From: an uncultured Maricaulis sp.
GTDB taxonomy: Bacteria > Pseudomonadota > Alphaproteobacteria > Caulobacterales > Maricaulaceae
NCBI RefSeq assembly: GCF_947259345.1
Contig: NZ_CAMYLS010000019.1
Span: 124,001 to 188,000 of the forward strand
Reading direction: 5' to 3'
Length of the DNA stretch: 64,000 nucleotides
The translations under genes and the position numbers were made by a program. Below the pieces are notes generated by a model. It saw only the letters and a list, made by a program, of their open reading frames with translations, was not told the DNA's origin and ran no database searches. Each line of letters opens with the position of its first letter. The first letter of the stretch is position 1. Below, in pieces: positions 25,027 through 34,501 of the stretch.

Positions 25027-26253
25027 TCAACGCCGGGCATGCTCGGCATCAACACCCTCGGCTTTCGCTTGTGAGAGATCGCAGCCACGTAAATCGGCGT
25101 AACGCAGACGCGCCCCCGTCAGATTGACCGGAAGCTGCCGCGTCGCGCCCAACTCCAGCGGCGACAGATTGGCGTTGCGAAGGTCGGCATGGGAAAGGTT
25201 GGCGCCCGCCAGATCCGCGCCGCGTAAATCGGCACCGCGCAGATCGCACCGGCGGAGATCGGCACCGGTCAGGCGGGCGCCCTGTAGTTCGGCTTCGCGC
25301 ATGTCGAGCCCGGAGAAATTGGCGCGCACGGCCTGGAGCGCGGTCAGCGCTGCGCCTTGCATTCCGTCTACGCGCCGCAGGTCGAGCCCGTCGAGACGGG
25401 CTGTTTGCCCGTCCTTGCCACCGGTTCTGACCCGTTTGGCATGATCATCGAGGCGTTGCTGCGCTGTGCGCGAATCCGTGTCCACAGGTAATTCCGGCAG
25501 GTCGGGTTGATCGGGCAGGGCACCGGTCAAAAGGCCTTTGATCGTCGCCATGGCGGTATCGGCGGCCTGCTCATCGCAATTGCGGAAGTCGGCATTGGTG
25601 AGATTGGCGCTGCCGAACCCGGTCCCGTCAAACAGAGCGCCAGCGAAAACAGCCTCCTCCAGATCAGCGCGGTTGAAACGCGCACCGGCGAGGCTGGCCT
25701 CATCAAATCGTGTCTTGCGAGCGCTGATACCGGCCAGACGAGCCTGATCCAGGACCGACCCGCACAGGCTTGCTTTGTCCAGACGCGTGGCTTTCAAGGA
25801 CGCCAAGCCGGTGCCATCCGCTGCCGCTGGCAGCGTCAACTCCCGAAAGTCCGCGCCGGTGCAGTGGGCTGCGCTCATGTCGGCATCGGTGAAATTGCAG
25901 CCCCGAAGATCGGCCCCGTCGAGCTGGCACCGGACCAGTTTCGCGCCGACCAGTGACGCACCGGAAAGCCGGGCGCCGGTCAGATTGGCGTCGGTGAGGT
26001 CGCAATCATCCAAGCATGCGCCTTTCAGATCGGCATCGCGCAGGTCGCGGCCCGCCAGGCTCAGCCCTGCCAGCCCAGAATCGGCAAGATCTGCGAGGCA
26101 GCCGTCGGCCTCGCCTGCCAGGAGACGACGGTGCCCCTCGCAAATGCGATCCAGCGCAGACTGATCGATTGGAGACGAGGTGGTTTGCGACAAGCGGCGT
26201 CCGGTTCGGGATAGCTGAAAACAGGGTGTTTCCACCGCAGGATAGCCGAGCAC
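25027..26253 (-). CDS. Pentapeptide-repeat protein with two repeat blocks
   Basis: A 408-residue protein from GTG 26253. Residues about 68-235 and 300-400 hold tandem A(D/N)Lxx repeats (for example ADLRGADLRGADLAGANL), which fold as a right-handed square helix. A hydrophilic 60-residue linker (PDLPELPVDTDSRTAQQ) separates the blocks. No membrane segment or enzyme domain is seen. Some family members mimic DNA and bind gyrase, but most have no known role. The first 35 residues are not repeat-like, and no clear ribosome site precedes the GTG, so the start is uncertain (TTG codons follow downstream). Confidence 0.8.
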   Translation of the reverse strand: MLGYPAVETPCFQLSRTGRRLSQTTSSPIDQSALDRICEGHRRLLAGEADGCLADLADSGLAGLSLAGRDLRDADLKGACLDDCDLTDANLTGARLSGASLVGAKLVRCQLDGADLRGCNFTDADMSAAHCTGADFRELTLPAAADGTGLASLKATRLDKASLCGSVLDQARLAGISARKTRFDEASLAGARFNRADLEEAVFAGALFDGTGFGSANLTNADFRNCDEQAADTAMATIKGLLTGALPDQPDLPELPVDTDSRTAQQRLDDHAKRVRTGGKDGQTARLDGLDLRRVDGMQGAALTALQAVRANFSGLDMREAELQGARLTGADLRRCDLRGADLRGADLAGANLSHADLRNANLSPLELGATRQLPVNLTGARLRYADLRGCDLSQAKAEGVDAEHARR

Positions 26254-26417
26254 AAGCGGTTCAGGAAAGTGTTCATGTCGGGTTCAGGGCGCGTAGGGCA
26301 TCTTCATTATCGAGATCAGCGGACAACCTTTTTAGTCCCTCGCTCGTTCGCTGGACTCAGTATCGTAAAGATAGCCCCCGAAACGCCGGTCACCCCCAAT
26401 GACCGGCGTTTCTTTTT
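26254..26417 (+). ncRNA. Candidate small RNA ending in a strong intrinsic terminator
   Basis: No convincing coding sequence lies between the divergent pentapeptide gene and the terminator at 26380-26417, yet the terminator is oriented for plus-strand transcription that must begin in this 125-bp space. The segment can form small stems: AGTCC/GGACT around 26334-26357 and TATC-GTAAA-GATA at 26361-26373. I could not match it to 6S, SRP, tmRNA or RNase P RNA by eye. Confidence 0.4.
26380..26417 (+). terminator. Strong rho-independent terminator
   Basis: A perfect 13-bp stem (GAAACGCCGGTCA with TGACCGGCGTTTC), a 7-base loop CCCCCAA, then TTTTT. The T-run lies only on the plus-strand side. Confidence 0.9.
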
Positions 26418-26512
26418 GCGATTTGCTCGACAGACTTCCGGGGTGACAGGTTTTGTCCTGCAGGCCGGTCATTGTGATCTTCAACGAAGCGATACGCGAT
26501 GGAGAGATCAGG

Positions 26513-26761
26513 ATGGCGATTGCAATCAATGCTTATGTCGACGGTGTCAGCGGTCTGCGCAATGTGGTGCCTCACCGTTTTCGGGACGGATTTTACCGCA
26601 TGCAACGCCCTGGCGATGAGATCGATTGCCTCCATGTCGAGGATTTGCGGTCGGTCTGCCGTTATCTCAATAAGGGCTACCAGCTGGCGATGAGCACGGC
26701 GGACGGGCATTCCATGCCATCCTGGCAAAAGCCGGAAAGTGTCCGTATCGCCATTCGCTGA
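26513..26761 (+). CDS. Hypothetical protein, 82 residues
   Basis: Starts MAIAINAYVDGVSGLRN with a ribosome site GGAG 9-10 bp upstream of ATG 26513. It is soluble, with mixed alpha/beta composition, an internal CLHVEDLRSVCRYLNKGYQLAMST and no signal peptide or membrane helix. I do not recognise a family. It is convergent with the WYL regulator gene (7-bp gap) and follows the terminator at 26417, so it should have its own promoter within about 95 bp. Confidence 0.6.
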   Translation: MAIAINAYVDGVSGLRNVVPHRFRDGFYRMQRPGDEIDCLHVEDLRSVCRYLNKGYQLAMSTADGHSMPSWQKPESVRIAIR

Positions 26762-26767
26762 CCGAGC

Positions 26768-27760
26768 TCAGGGCAGGCCGGGAAAGTCGCTGCGGCGATA
26801 ATCCCGGACCATCTCCGCCAGTTCGGCGGGCGCGAGGACCTCAACCTGGTCGCCCCAGGCATAGAGATGCCAGCACATTTCCAGCCAGCCACAGGCCTCA
26901 AAGCGAATGGTCAGGCTGCCATCGACGCCGGTGTCGCTGGTCTGCCCGGGATGGAAGCGGTAGCGCGCTGCGTGCGGCGCGGCCGCCGGCGTGAAACGCC
27001 ACACGACTTCACCGAACTCCCGGTCATCCTGGAACACGCCAAAGGCGCGATTGGCGTAGGCGTCGAAATCAAAGTCCGGGGCGCGGGCGAACCAGTCCTC
27101 GGTTGCCTCTGCGACCTCGATATCCTCGACCCGAAAATGGCGCATATGCCCGTCTTCGCGGTCACGGTCGCGCCCGACGAGATAGCGCCGCGCGCCCAGT
27201 AACAGGCCATAGGGCTCGATCCAGCGTTCGCGGGCGGTTTCATCGCGGCGCCCCCGATAGCGGATTTTCAGAATGAAAGGGCCTTTGAGCGCTTGCGCGA
27301 TGGCGGCATCGACAGCCGGGTCGGAGGCGGGTTGGGGGCCGGGTCGTGCCGCGTGCCCCATCGCCTCGAGGAGGGCCTCCTCATCGGCTTCGAGCCCGGC
27401 CCGGCGCTTGTCTGGCATCAAGAGGTCGATGGTCTGACGCAGGCTGCGCAACTGGCTGACTTCGCGCTTGAGGCCTTCGCGCTCGAGCGTCGACACTGCC
27501 AATTCAAGGGCGGCGACTTCATCGGCCTGGGGGGCGAAGAACTCGCCGACCCGCCGCCGCGGCACCCGCCAGCGCTTGATGCCGTCGCCATCGACATAAT
27601 CCTCGGTATCCGGAAAGACCTGCTCCAGGGCCTGGGTCATGCGCTGCGCGGTGCGCCTGACGCATTCGAACTCGGATTCGATTTCGGCCAGTGAAATGCC
27701 ACCATAATTGCTGGCAAGGCGGGCCAGCCGCAGGAGGTCGACCGCTTTCGAAAAGGACAT
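26768..27760 (-). CDS. WYL-domain transcriptional regulator (YafY/PafC type)
   Basis: A 330-residue protein. An N-terminal winged helix (about 1-60, with GISLAEIESEFECVRRTAQRM as recognition region) is followed by a WYL domain (about 160-235: ILKIRYRGRRDE, RWIEPYGLLLGARRYLVGRD, RHFRVEDIEVAE) and a WCX-like C-terminal part. WYL proteins often sense nucleic acid or nucleotide ligands and control DNA-damage or defence genes. None of those is adjacent here. The ATG at 27760 was chosen as start of the conserved domain. It is divergent from the YihY gene. Confidence 0.88.
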   Translation of the reverse strand: MSFSKAVDLLRLARLASNYGGISLAEIESEFECVRRTAQRMTQALEQVFPDTEDYVDGDGIKRWRVPRRRVGEFFAPQADEVAALELAVSTLEREGLKREVSQLRSLRQTIDLLMPDKRRAGLEADEEALLEAMGHAARPGPQPASDPAVDAAIAQALKGPFILKIRYRGRRDETARERWIEPYGLLLGARRYLVGRDRDREDGHMRHFRVEDIEVAEATEDWFARAPDFDFDAYANRAFGVFQDDREFGEVVWRFTPAAAPHAARYRFHPGQTSDTGVDGSLTIRFEACGWLEMCWHLYAWGDQVEVLAPAELAEMVRDYRRSDFPGLP

Positions 27761-27839
27761 GGCACTTCCCTGAATTCCTTCGCCGCACAAGCCGTGTATC
27801 TGATAGACTCAACGGCTCGCGACTTGCATTCGACAGGAC

Positions 27840-28754
27840 ATGGACGAACCACTCAAGCCGGCCTCGCCGCAACGCCATCTGATCTTGCGGATCATCGATG
27901 TCATCATTGCCGCCATCTCACGCGCGATGGCGCGGGATGTGATGCTGTTCGCGGGAGGCGCCTCCTTCTTCGGAATGCTCGCACTGTTTCCCGCCATCGC
28001 CCTGGCCATGTCGGCCTACGGCCTGATCTTTTCAGCCTCGGATGCGGAGCAGCAGATTGCCCGTTTCGCCGAGATCATGCCGCCAGGCGCGCAGGATTTC
28101 GTACTTGGACAGATGGGCCGGCTTGCGGATGCCCCGATCGCCGCCCTGTCATTGAATGGTTTCATCGCCTTGGTGATTGCCCTTTTTGCCGCCTCGCGCG
28201 GGGCCAAGGCGATCATAGCCGGTCTCAACCATCTCGCAGAGGACCGGGATATCCGCAATATCCTGCAGTTCAACATCCTGGCGATGATGAGTGTGCTGGT
28301 CGGCGGCGCCTTGTTGACCGCGGCCAATCTCGCCGTCCTGCTGATCCCCGTCCTGCTGGCTCGCCTTTTCCACGCGCTTGGCCTCGACGCTCTGAATCTG
28401 GATTCGCTCATAAATGAGTGGAGCGTGGCCGCAACCTTCATGTTCGTGGCGCTTGAACTGCTCTACCGTGTGACCATGCGGAAGCGGAAACGCGCGGTGA
28501 GCTGGCGGGCCTCAACCGTGGCAGCGCTTGTCGCCACTGCGCTCTGGCTGGGGCTGTCGAAAGGTTTTTCAACCTATGTCGGTGAAGTGATCGATTTCGG
28601 CGTCTATGGCTCCCTCGGTGCACTTGTCGTCTTCCTTCTGTGGATTTATTGGTCCGCCTATGCCGTCTTCTTTGGCGGCGCGCTTGCCATCGAAATCGAT
28701 AATCGCGTGCGGGCTGCACGCGAGGATGGCGAAGGGATTTCAGACGCGGGCTAG
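27840..28754 (+). CDS. YihY/BrkB family inner-membrane protein
   Basis: A 304-residue protein with about six membrane helices, beginning after a short cytoplasmic N-terminus. It has family signatures DVMLFAGGASFFGMLALFPA (about 33-52) and VYGSLGALVVFLLWIYWSAY (about 258-278). It was once called ribonuclease BN in error. The role is unknown; a transport function has been suggested. It stands alone between the WYL gene (divergent) and the CoA transferase pair (60-bp gap). Confidence 0.88.
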   Translation: MDEPLKPASPQRHLILRIIDVIIAAISRAMARDVMLFAGGASFFGMLALFPAIALAMSAYGLIFSASDAEQQIARFAEIMPPGAQDFVLGQMGRLADAPIAALSLNGFIALVIALFAASRGAKAIIAGLNHLAEDRDIRNILQFNILAMMSVLVGGALLTAANLAVLLIPVLLARLFHALGLDALNLDSLINEWSVAATFMFVALELLYRVTMRKRKRAVSWRASTVAALVATALWLGLSKGFSTYVGEVIDFGVYGSLGALVVFLLWIYWSAYAVFFGGALAIEIDNRVRAAREDGEGISDAG

Positions 28755-28814
28755 CTATTTGCTGCGCGCGCGATATAAACATGAACCGAATATCAACTTC
28801 GAGACGGGGTTCGC

Positions 28815-29519
28815 ATGAAAAAGGTATTTGCCGACGCCCAGGCTGCACTGGATGGCCTGGTCTTCGACGGGATGACGGTGATGGCGGGCGGGTTCGGCCT
28901 GTGCGGCATTCCGGAAAATTCCATCGCCGCCTTGCACAAGGCCGGCGTGAAGGACCTGACCGTGATTTCCAATAATTGCGGCGTCGATGGCTTTGGCCTT
29001 GGCGTTCTGCTCGATGCCAAGCAGATCAAGAAAATGGTCTCCTCCTATGTCGGTGAAAACAAGGAGTTCGAGCGCCAATTCCTGTCCGGTGAGCTGGAGC
29101 TGGAGTTCAATCCGCAAGGCACGCTCGCCGAGCGTATCCGAGCAGGCGGCGCCGGCATTCCCGGTTTCTTCACCAAGACGGGGGTCGGCACGCTGATCGC
29201 CGAAGGCAAGGAACATCGAGAGTTCGACGGCGAGACCTACATCATGGAAACCGGCCTGAAGGCAGATATCTCCATCGTGAAGGCCTGGAAAGCTGATCCC
29301 GAAGGGAATCTTGTTTTCCGCAAAACGGCCCGCAATTTCAACCCGATGATGGCAACGGCCGGCAAGGTCACTGTGGCCGAAGTCGAGGAAGTCGTTGAAC
29401 TCGGTTCGCTCGATCCGGACGAAATCCACACGCCAGGCATTTTCGTCCAGCGCCTCTTTGTCGGTAGCTTCGAAAAGCGCATCGAGCAACGCACCATTCG
29501 TGAAAGGGAGGTCGCATAA
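28815..29519 (+). CDS. scoA: 3-oxoacid (succinyl-CoA:acetoacetate) CoA transferase subunit A
   Basis: A 234-residue alpha subunit of family I CoA transferase. It starts [15 protein letters not shown], with [13 protein letters not shown] near residue 25, [17 protein letters not shown] near 54 and the [17 protein letters not shown] block near 115. It transfers CoA between succinyl-CoA and acetoacetate. Its TAA overlaps the ATG of subunit B (TAATG). Together with the PHA synthase gene it suggests use of ketone-body or PHB carbon, as an inference. Confidence 0.93.
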   Translation: MKKVFADAQAALDGLVFDGMTVMAGGFGLCGIPENSIAALHKAGVKDLTVISNNCGVDGFGLGVLLDAKQIKKMVSSYVGENKEFERQFLSGELELEFNPQGTLAERIRAGGAGIPGFFTKTGVGTLIAEGKEHREFDGETYIMETGLKADISIVKAWKADPEGNLVFRKTARNFNPMMATAGKVTVAEVEEVVELGSLDPDEIHTPGIFVQRLFVGSFEKRIEQRTIREREVA

Positions 29520-30178
29520 TGGCCTGGACACGTGATGAAATGGCGGCCCGTGCTGCCCAGGAACTGGAAGATGGTTTCTACGTCAATCTCGGCATCGGCA
29601 TCCCAACCCTGGTGGCCAATCACATCGCCGAGGATATCGACGTCACCCTGCAGTCGGAAAACGGCATGCTGGGCATGGGGCCGTTCCCCTATGACGATGA
29701 AGTCGACCCGGATCTCATCAATGCCGGCAAGCAGACCATCACCGAACTGCGTCGCACGAGCTATTTCTCCTCGGCGGACAGTTTCGCGATGATCCGCGGC
29801 GGCCATATTGACCTGTCCATCCTGGGCGCGATGGAGATCTCTGAGACCGGCGATATCGCCAACTGGATGATCCCCGGCAAGCTGGTCAAGGGCATGGGCG
29901 GCGCGATGGATCTGGTGGCCGGCGTCAAGCGTGTCGTGGTCATCATGGACCACGCCAACAAGAAGGGTGAGCCCAAGCTCCTCAAGGAATGCTCGCTCCC
30001 GCTGACGGGCCAGGCCTGCGTCCACCGGATCATCACCACGCTGGGTGTGTTCGACGTGGTTGAAGGCGGGTTGAATCTGATCGAGCTCGCGCCGGGCGCA
30101 ACGCTCGAACTGGTGGCGGAACAGACTGAGGCCAAATACACGGTTGCTGATAATCTGATCGCACACGAAGCGGCCTGA
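29519..30178 (+). CDS. scoB: 3-oxoacid CoA transferase subunit B
   Basis: A 219-residue beta subunit. The catalytic Glu that forms the glutamyl-CoA thioester lies in LQSENGMLGMGPFP near residue 46. NLGIGIPTLVANHI opens the fold, and GGHIDLSILGAMEI and MGGAMDLVAGVKRVVVIMDH follow. Overlap with subunit A by one base suggests 1:1 coupled translation. A 14-bp hairpin lies 47 bp after the stop. Confidence 0.94.
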   Translation: MAWTRDEMAARAAQELEDGFYVNLGIGIPTLVANHIAEDIDVTLQSENGMLGMGPFPYDDEVDPDLINAGKQTITELRRTSYFSSADSFAMIRGGHIDLSILGAMEISETGDIANWMIPGKLVKGMGGAMDLVAGVKRVVVIMDHANKKGEPKLLKECSLPLTGQACVHRIITTLGVFDVVEGGLNLIELAPGATLELVAEQTEAKYTVADNLIAHEAA

Positions 30179-30225
30179 TACAGTCCGAAGGCAGGGGTGG
30201 ATTTCCGCTTTCTGGTTGAGAATTT

Positions 30226-30259
30226 CTAAGGCGGTTCACCGATGCGTGAACCGCCTTAG
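30226..30259 (+). terminator. Perfect 14-bp hairpin after the CoA transferase genes
   Basis: CTAAGGCGGTTCAC pairs with GTGAACCGCCTTAG around a 6-base loop CGATGC. There is only a weak T-run (GCATTGTTT) afterwards. It is either a terminator for scoAB or an operator for the efflux operon 70 bp downstream. Confidence 0.6.
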
Positions 30260-30331
30260 CATTGTTTAATCCGGGTTTCATGGTGCTGGACAGGTCGGGT
30301 CGGTTAGGACCGGCATGCGAGGGAGACTCAC

Positions 30332-33300
30332 ATGCCATTGACACGCTTGTCGCTGAATAACCCGGCCGCCGTATTCGTCGGGATCGCGCTGATCGCGCTT
30401 ATGGGCGTTGTCGCCTTCACCAAATTGCCGATCCAGCTCTTCCCGGACACAGAGCGGCCCCAGGTCAATATCGCGACATTCTGGCGCTCGGCCTCGCCGC
30501 TGGAGATGGAAAGCGAAATCATCGAGCCCCAGGAGCAATTGCTCACCGGTCTGCCGGGGCTTGAGGAGATGCGCGTCTTTGTCGGTGAGGGCTCGGCCTT
30601 TATCAATCTGACCTTCGCGCTTGAAACCGACATGACGCAGACGGCGATTGATATCTCCAATCGCCTGTCGCAATTGCCGCCGCTCCCGCGTGATGCGGTC
30701 GGCCCCAATATTGGCGGCTTTGGCGGTGATGCGCAGCAGAGTCTGATCTGGTTCTTCATGCAGGCCTTGCCGGGCAATCCGAACGAGATTCACGACTATT
30801 CCGCCTTCGTTGAGGACTCGATCATTCCGCGCCTGGAATCGATCCCGGGGGTCGCCAGCGTGCAGATCGGCTGGGGTCAGCGGCCGGAGGAATTGCAGGT
30901 CACGATCGACCCCTATCGCGCCGCGGCGCTGGGCGTCACGCTGCCGCAAATCTCTGGCGCCATTGTCAATAATTCGGATGTCTCAGGGGGCAATGCCGAG
31001 ATCGGCCGCCGCTCCTACCAGATGCGGTTCGAGGGCGAGTTCGAGCCGGAGGAGCTCGACGAACTGGTGATTGTCTGGCGCGATGGCACGCCGGTCCGGC
31101 TGGGCGATGTCGCGACCGTCGAGGTCAATTACGGCGAACGCAATAACTTTACCTACCAGAACGGCAATCCGGCCATCGGAATCGAAGTGCGACGCCAGCA
31201 GGGCGCCAATGTCCTCGCGGCTCTCGATGCAGTGAAGGCGGAAGTCGCCGAGATCAACGAGACTTTGCTGGCCGATCGCCAGCTGGTCATGGCGCCGTCC
31301 TTTGATGCCTCGGTCTTTATAATGCGGGCGATCGATCTTTTGCGAACTAATCTGCTGCTTGGCGTCGTGCTGGCTATCTTTGGTCTCTGGCTCTTCCTGC
31401 GCCGGGCCCGGGCGACGTTGATCATCTCGCTCGCCATCCCGGTTTCGTTGCTTTCAACCCTGATCGTCCTCTTCCTGCTCGGCCGCTCGCTCAATGTGAT
31501 CTCGCTGGCGGGGCTGGCCTTTGCCACGGGCATGGTCATGGATGCGGCGATCATTGTGCTGGAGAACATCATTCGGCGAAGGGAGGCGGGCGAAGACGCG
31601 GATACCGCCTCCGACAAGGGTGCGCAGCAGGTCTGGGGTGCTTTGCTTGCTTCGACGACGACGACCGTCGCGATCTTCCTGCCCATCATCTTCACGCGTA
31701 GTGCGGAAGGGCAGATATTCGCCGATCTCGCCGTGACGATCGCGGTCGGCGTCGCCATATCGATGATCGTCGCCGTCACCGTTCTTCCTGTTGCGGTGAA
31801 GCACTGGGTGAGGGACCGCAAGACTGTCACCGCACAGCCCATTCTCAACCGGGTTGCCGATTTTGTGCTCATGGTCAGTGACAGTCCGCGCCGTCGGATC
31901 GGGATGGTCACCGCGCTCATCGTCCTTCCTATGGTCTTCACCTGGTTCCAACGCCCGGACATGGATTATCTGCCACCGGTTCGCCGTGATGCGGTCGATG
32001 CCTTTTTCATGTTTCCACCCGGCTCCAATCTCGACTGGGTCGAGGAGGAGGTCGCTGCGACCGTGATCGAGCGCCTCGCGCCCTATATGTCGGGCGAGCG
32101 CGAGCCGGCCTTGCGGAATTACTATTTCGGGACCTTTCCGGGCGGCGGCGGTGCAACGGCCGGTATCCGCGTGGAAGACCAGTCCCGGGTCGGTGAGCTC
32201 GAGCGCATTGTGCGGGAGGAGATCATCACCGGCATCCCCGATGTGATTGGCTTTGCCCAGCAGGGCAGCCTGTTTGGCGGGTTCTCCCAGGGTGGAAATA
32301 TCCAGGTCAATATCCAGTCATCGGATGCGGAGGCGCGCGCCCGCGCAACACAGGCGGGTTTGCAAATGCTGCGAGAGCGCTTTCCGGGCGTTAACATCAA
32401 TGCCAACCCGCCGCCACAATCGACACAGCCTCGGCTGACACTGGTACCCAATGACCGGCGTATCCAGGAAGCGGGCTGGGCCCGACGGAATGTGGCCGGC
32501 ATGATTGCCATGCTCGGGGATGGCCAGTTCATTGGCGAGTATTTCGACGGCGAGAGCCGAATGAACATTATCCTGCGTTCGCAAGGGTGGGATACGCCCG
32601 ACCAGCTGGCCGGTCTGCCGATCGCGACGCCGAGCGGCGCCATTGTGCCGCTGGGCGATCTCGTGGAGGTGCGAGAAGAGGTTGGCGTCGGGGGCATTCA
32701 ACGCCTCAACCGGCGTCGCACGGTGACGATCAATATCAACCAGCCGGATGGCGTTTCGCTCGAGGAAATCCTCTCGGTCGTTCAGGAAGAGGTTGAACCG
32801 GTCATTCGCGCCGAACTGCCGGCAGATGGAACAGTTGTTTACGGCGGCAGCGCCGACAGTCTGGACCGGGCCATCAACACCATGCTGATGAATATGGGTA
32901 TGGCGATGGTCATCCTCTTCCTGATCCTCGCCGGGATGTTCCGTTCATTGTGGGATGCCGTGCTGGTGCTGGTCTCGATACCGCTGGCCGGTGTGGGCGG
33001 TGTGGCTATGTTGCAGATCCTGAATCTCTTCGTGACACAGCCCCTCGACCTTTTGACCATGATGGGCTTCGTCATCCTGCTCGGCCTTGTGATCAATAAT
33101 GCGATCCTTCTGGTCGATCAGACCCGCCAGGGTGAACGTGAGGGGCTGGGCCGACGCGATGCTGTGGAGGCGGCGTTGCGCATGCGGTTGCGACCCATCT
33201 TCATGTCGACCATGACCAGTTTGCTGGGCATGCTCCCGCTGCTGCTTGTCCCCGGGGTGGGCAGTGCGATCTATCGCGGTCTTGCCGCGGCGATTGTGGG

Positions 33301-33418
33301 CGGGATGAGTATCAGCCTGGTCTTCACCCTGATCCTGATCCCCTGCCTGCTCAGGCTCGGCGAGGGCGCCAAGGCGCACCTGACGCAAGCCGATTCCCAA
33401 GTCCAACCGGCCGAATAG
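30332..33418 (+). CDS. RND efflux permease (AcrB/HAE family)
   Basis: A 1028-residue inner-membrane proton antiporter with the twofold layout of 12 helices and two large periplasmic loops. TM1 is SLNNPAAVFVGIALIALMG, TM4 has GLAFATGMVMDAAIIVLEN, and the C-terminal half repeats with MMGFVILLGLVINNAILLVD. TM4 keeps only one Asp (MDAA, where AcrB has VDDA), as in a number of environmental RND pumps. GAGGGAG lies upstream of ATG. It is followed after 21 bp by its adaptor; no outer-membrane channel gene is adjacent. Substrate unknown. Confidence 0.93.
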   Translation: MPLTRLSLNNPAAVFVGIALIALMGVVAFTKLPIQLFPDTERPQVNIATFWRSASPLEMESEIIEPQEQLLTGLPGLEEMRVFVGEGSAFINLTFALETDMTQTAIDISNRLSQLPPLPRDAVGPNIGGFGGDAQQSLIWFFMQALPGNPNEIHDYSAFVEDSIIPRLESIPGVASVQIGWGQRPEELQVTIDPYRAAALGVTLPQISGAIVNNSDVSGGNAEIGRRSYQMRFEGEFEPEELDELVIVWRDGTPVRLGDVATVEVNYGERNNFTYQNGNPAIGIEVRRQQGANVLAALDAVKAEVAEINETLLADRQLVMAPSFDASVFIMRAIDLLRTNLLLGVVLAIFGLWLFLRRARATLIISLAIPVSLLSTLIVLFLLGRSLNVISLAGLAFATGMVMDAAIIVLENIIRRREAGEDADTASDKGAQQVWGALLASTTTTVAIFLPIIFTRSAEGQIFADLAVTIAVGVAISMIVAVTVLPVAVKHWVRDRKTVTAQPILNRVADFVLMVSDSPRRRIGMVTALIVLPMVFTWFQRPDMDYLPPVRRDAVDAFFMFPPGSNLDWVEEEVAATVIERLAPYMSGEREPALRNYYFGTFPGGGGATAGIRVEDQSRVGELERIVREEIITGIPDVIGFAQQGSLFGGFSQGGNIQVNIQSSDAEARARATQAGLQMLRERFPGVNINANPPPQSTQPRLTLVPNDRRIQEAGWARRNVAGMIAMLGDGQFIGEYFDGESRMNIILRSQGWDTPDQLAGLPIATPSGAIVPLGDLVEVREEVGVGGIQRLNRRRTVTININQPDGVSLEEILSVVQEEVEPVIRAELPADGTVVYGGSADSLDRAINTMLMNMGMAMVILFLILAGMFRSLWDAVLVLVSIPLAGVGGVAMLQILNLFVTQPLDLLTMMGFVILLGLVINNAILLVDQTRQGEREGLGRRDAVEAALRMRLRPIFMSTMTSLLGMLPLLLVPGVGSAIYRGLAAAIVGGMSISLVFTLILIPCLLRLGEGAKAHLTQADSQVQPAE

Positions 33419-33439
33419 GCTGACCCGCGGAGACCCCTC

Positions 33440-34501
33440 ATGCTGGCTCAAACTCTCAAACTGACGCTCGCGCTGCTGATCCTGGCGCTCGCCAGCCCCG
33501 CCGCGCTGGCCCAACAGGCGCCGCCACCTGCCGTGGTTCGAACCTCCGAGATCGTGTCACTGGACATGGCGCGGACCATCAACACGCCGGGGAGCGTGAT
33601 GTCGCGCAATGATGCCCAGATCGCCGCGGAAGCGTCCGGCCGGATCACCTTTATCGCGGAACCCGGTGACGAGGTGGAGGAAGGCGGGCTGATCGCGCAG
33701 ATGGATGATCGCCAGGCGCGCATCGAACTGGAATCGGCCCGCGCGCGTCACGCTCGTGCCGCCGCCAATGCCAGCTATCAAAATGCCGAGGCGGCGCGTT
33801 ATCAACAATTGGCAGAAAATGGCACCGTGCCGGCCACGCGTTTGCGCGAGGTTGAGCTAGCGCGGGATCTGGCCGTCCAGGATGCCCGCGAGTCCCGCTC
33901 TGCACTCGACCGGGCCGAGCTGGTCCTGGAGCGCACACAAATCCGCGCGCCGTTCTCCGGGCGTGTGGCCGAACGCCTGATCCAGGTCGGGGAATTGTCG
34001 GCACCCGGGCGCGATATCGCCCGCCTGGTTGATATCGAGCACAAGGAAGCCGTGGCTCAGGTCCCGGTTGCCGTCGCGCCCTATCTTCGGGTCGGAATGG
34101 ATGTCACGCTGTCCTTGTCCGACAGCACGTCCGTTCGCGCGCCGATCCGGGCGATCATCCCGGTTGGCGATGCTGTTTCGCGGACCTTTGAGGTCCGCAT
34201 AGACCTGGAGGGGTCAGACTGGATTATCGGCTCGGCTGCCCGGGTAGCCCTGCCCACCGAAACGCCTCGCACACAGCTCGCCGCGCCCTATGACGCGGTC
34301 ATTTTGCGGGCCAATGGAAACTTCGTCTTTGTCGTCGATGACGAGGACATTGCCCACCAGGTCGCGGTCGCGCCCGGCGTGCGTACTGATGGCTATATCG
34401 CGATTGATGGCGAGGTGGAGATCGGTCAGCGCGTTGTCGTCTCGGGGGCGGAAACCCTGTCGGAAGGCCGCACAGTCAGCGAGCTGGGCGAGGACGCCTG
34501 A
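33440..34501 (+). CDS. RND efflux periplasmic adaptor (membrane fusion protein)
   Basis: A 353-residue protein with a signal peptide (cleavage near ALAQ, about residue 25). It has a biotinyl-lipoyl-like half (GRITFIAEPGDEVEEGGLIAQMD, about 68-90), an alpha-helical hairpin rich in Ala, Arg and Glu (about 95-150), the second lipoyl half (TQIRAPFSGRVAERLIQVGE, about 172) and a beta-barrel. It joins the permease to an outer-membrane channel, which must be encoded elsewhere. The order permease then adaptor is the reverse of acrAB. Its stop touches the stop of sdaA. Confidence 0.92.
   Translation: MLAQTLKLTLALLILALASPAALAQQAPPPAVVRTSEIVSLDMARTINTPGSVMSRNDAQIAAEASGRITFIAEPGDEVEEGGLIAQMDDRQARIELESARARHARAAANASYQNAEAARYQQLAENGTVPATRLREVELARDLAVQDARESRSALDRAELVLERTQIRAPFSGRVAERLIQVGELSAPGRDIARLVDIEHKEAVAQVPVAVAPYLRVGMDVTLSLSDSTSVRAPIRAIIPVGDAVSRTFEVRIDLEGSDWIIGSAARVALPTETPRTQLAAPYDAVILRANGNFVFVVDDEDIAHQVAVAPGVRTDGYIAIDGEVEIGQRVVVSGAETLSEGRTVSELGEDA

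Noticed and set aside
26269..26619. 116-residue frame running through the terminator at 26380-26417
   Set aside because: It crosses a strong terminator, has no family features and overlaps a better gene at 26513.
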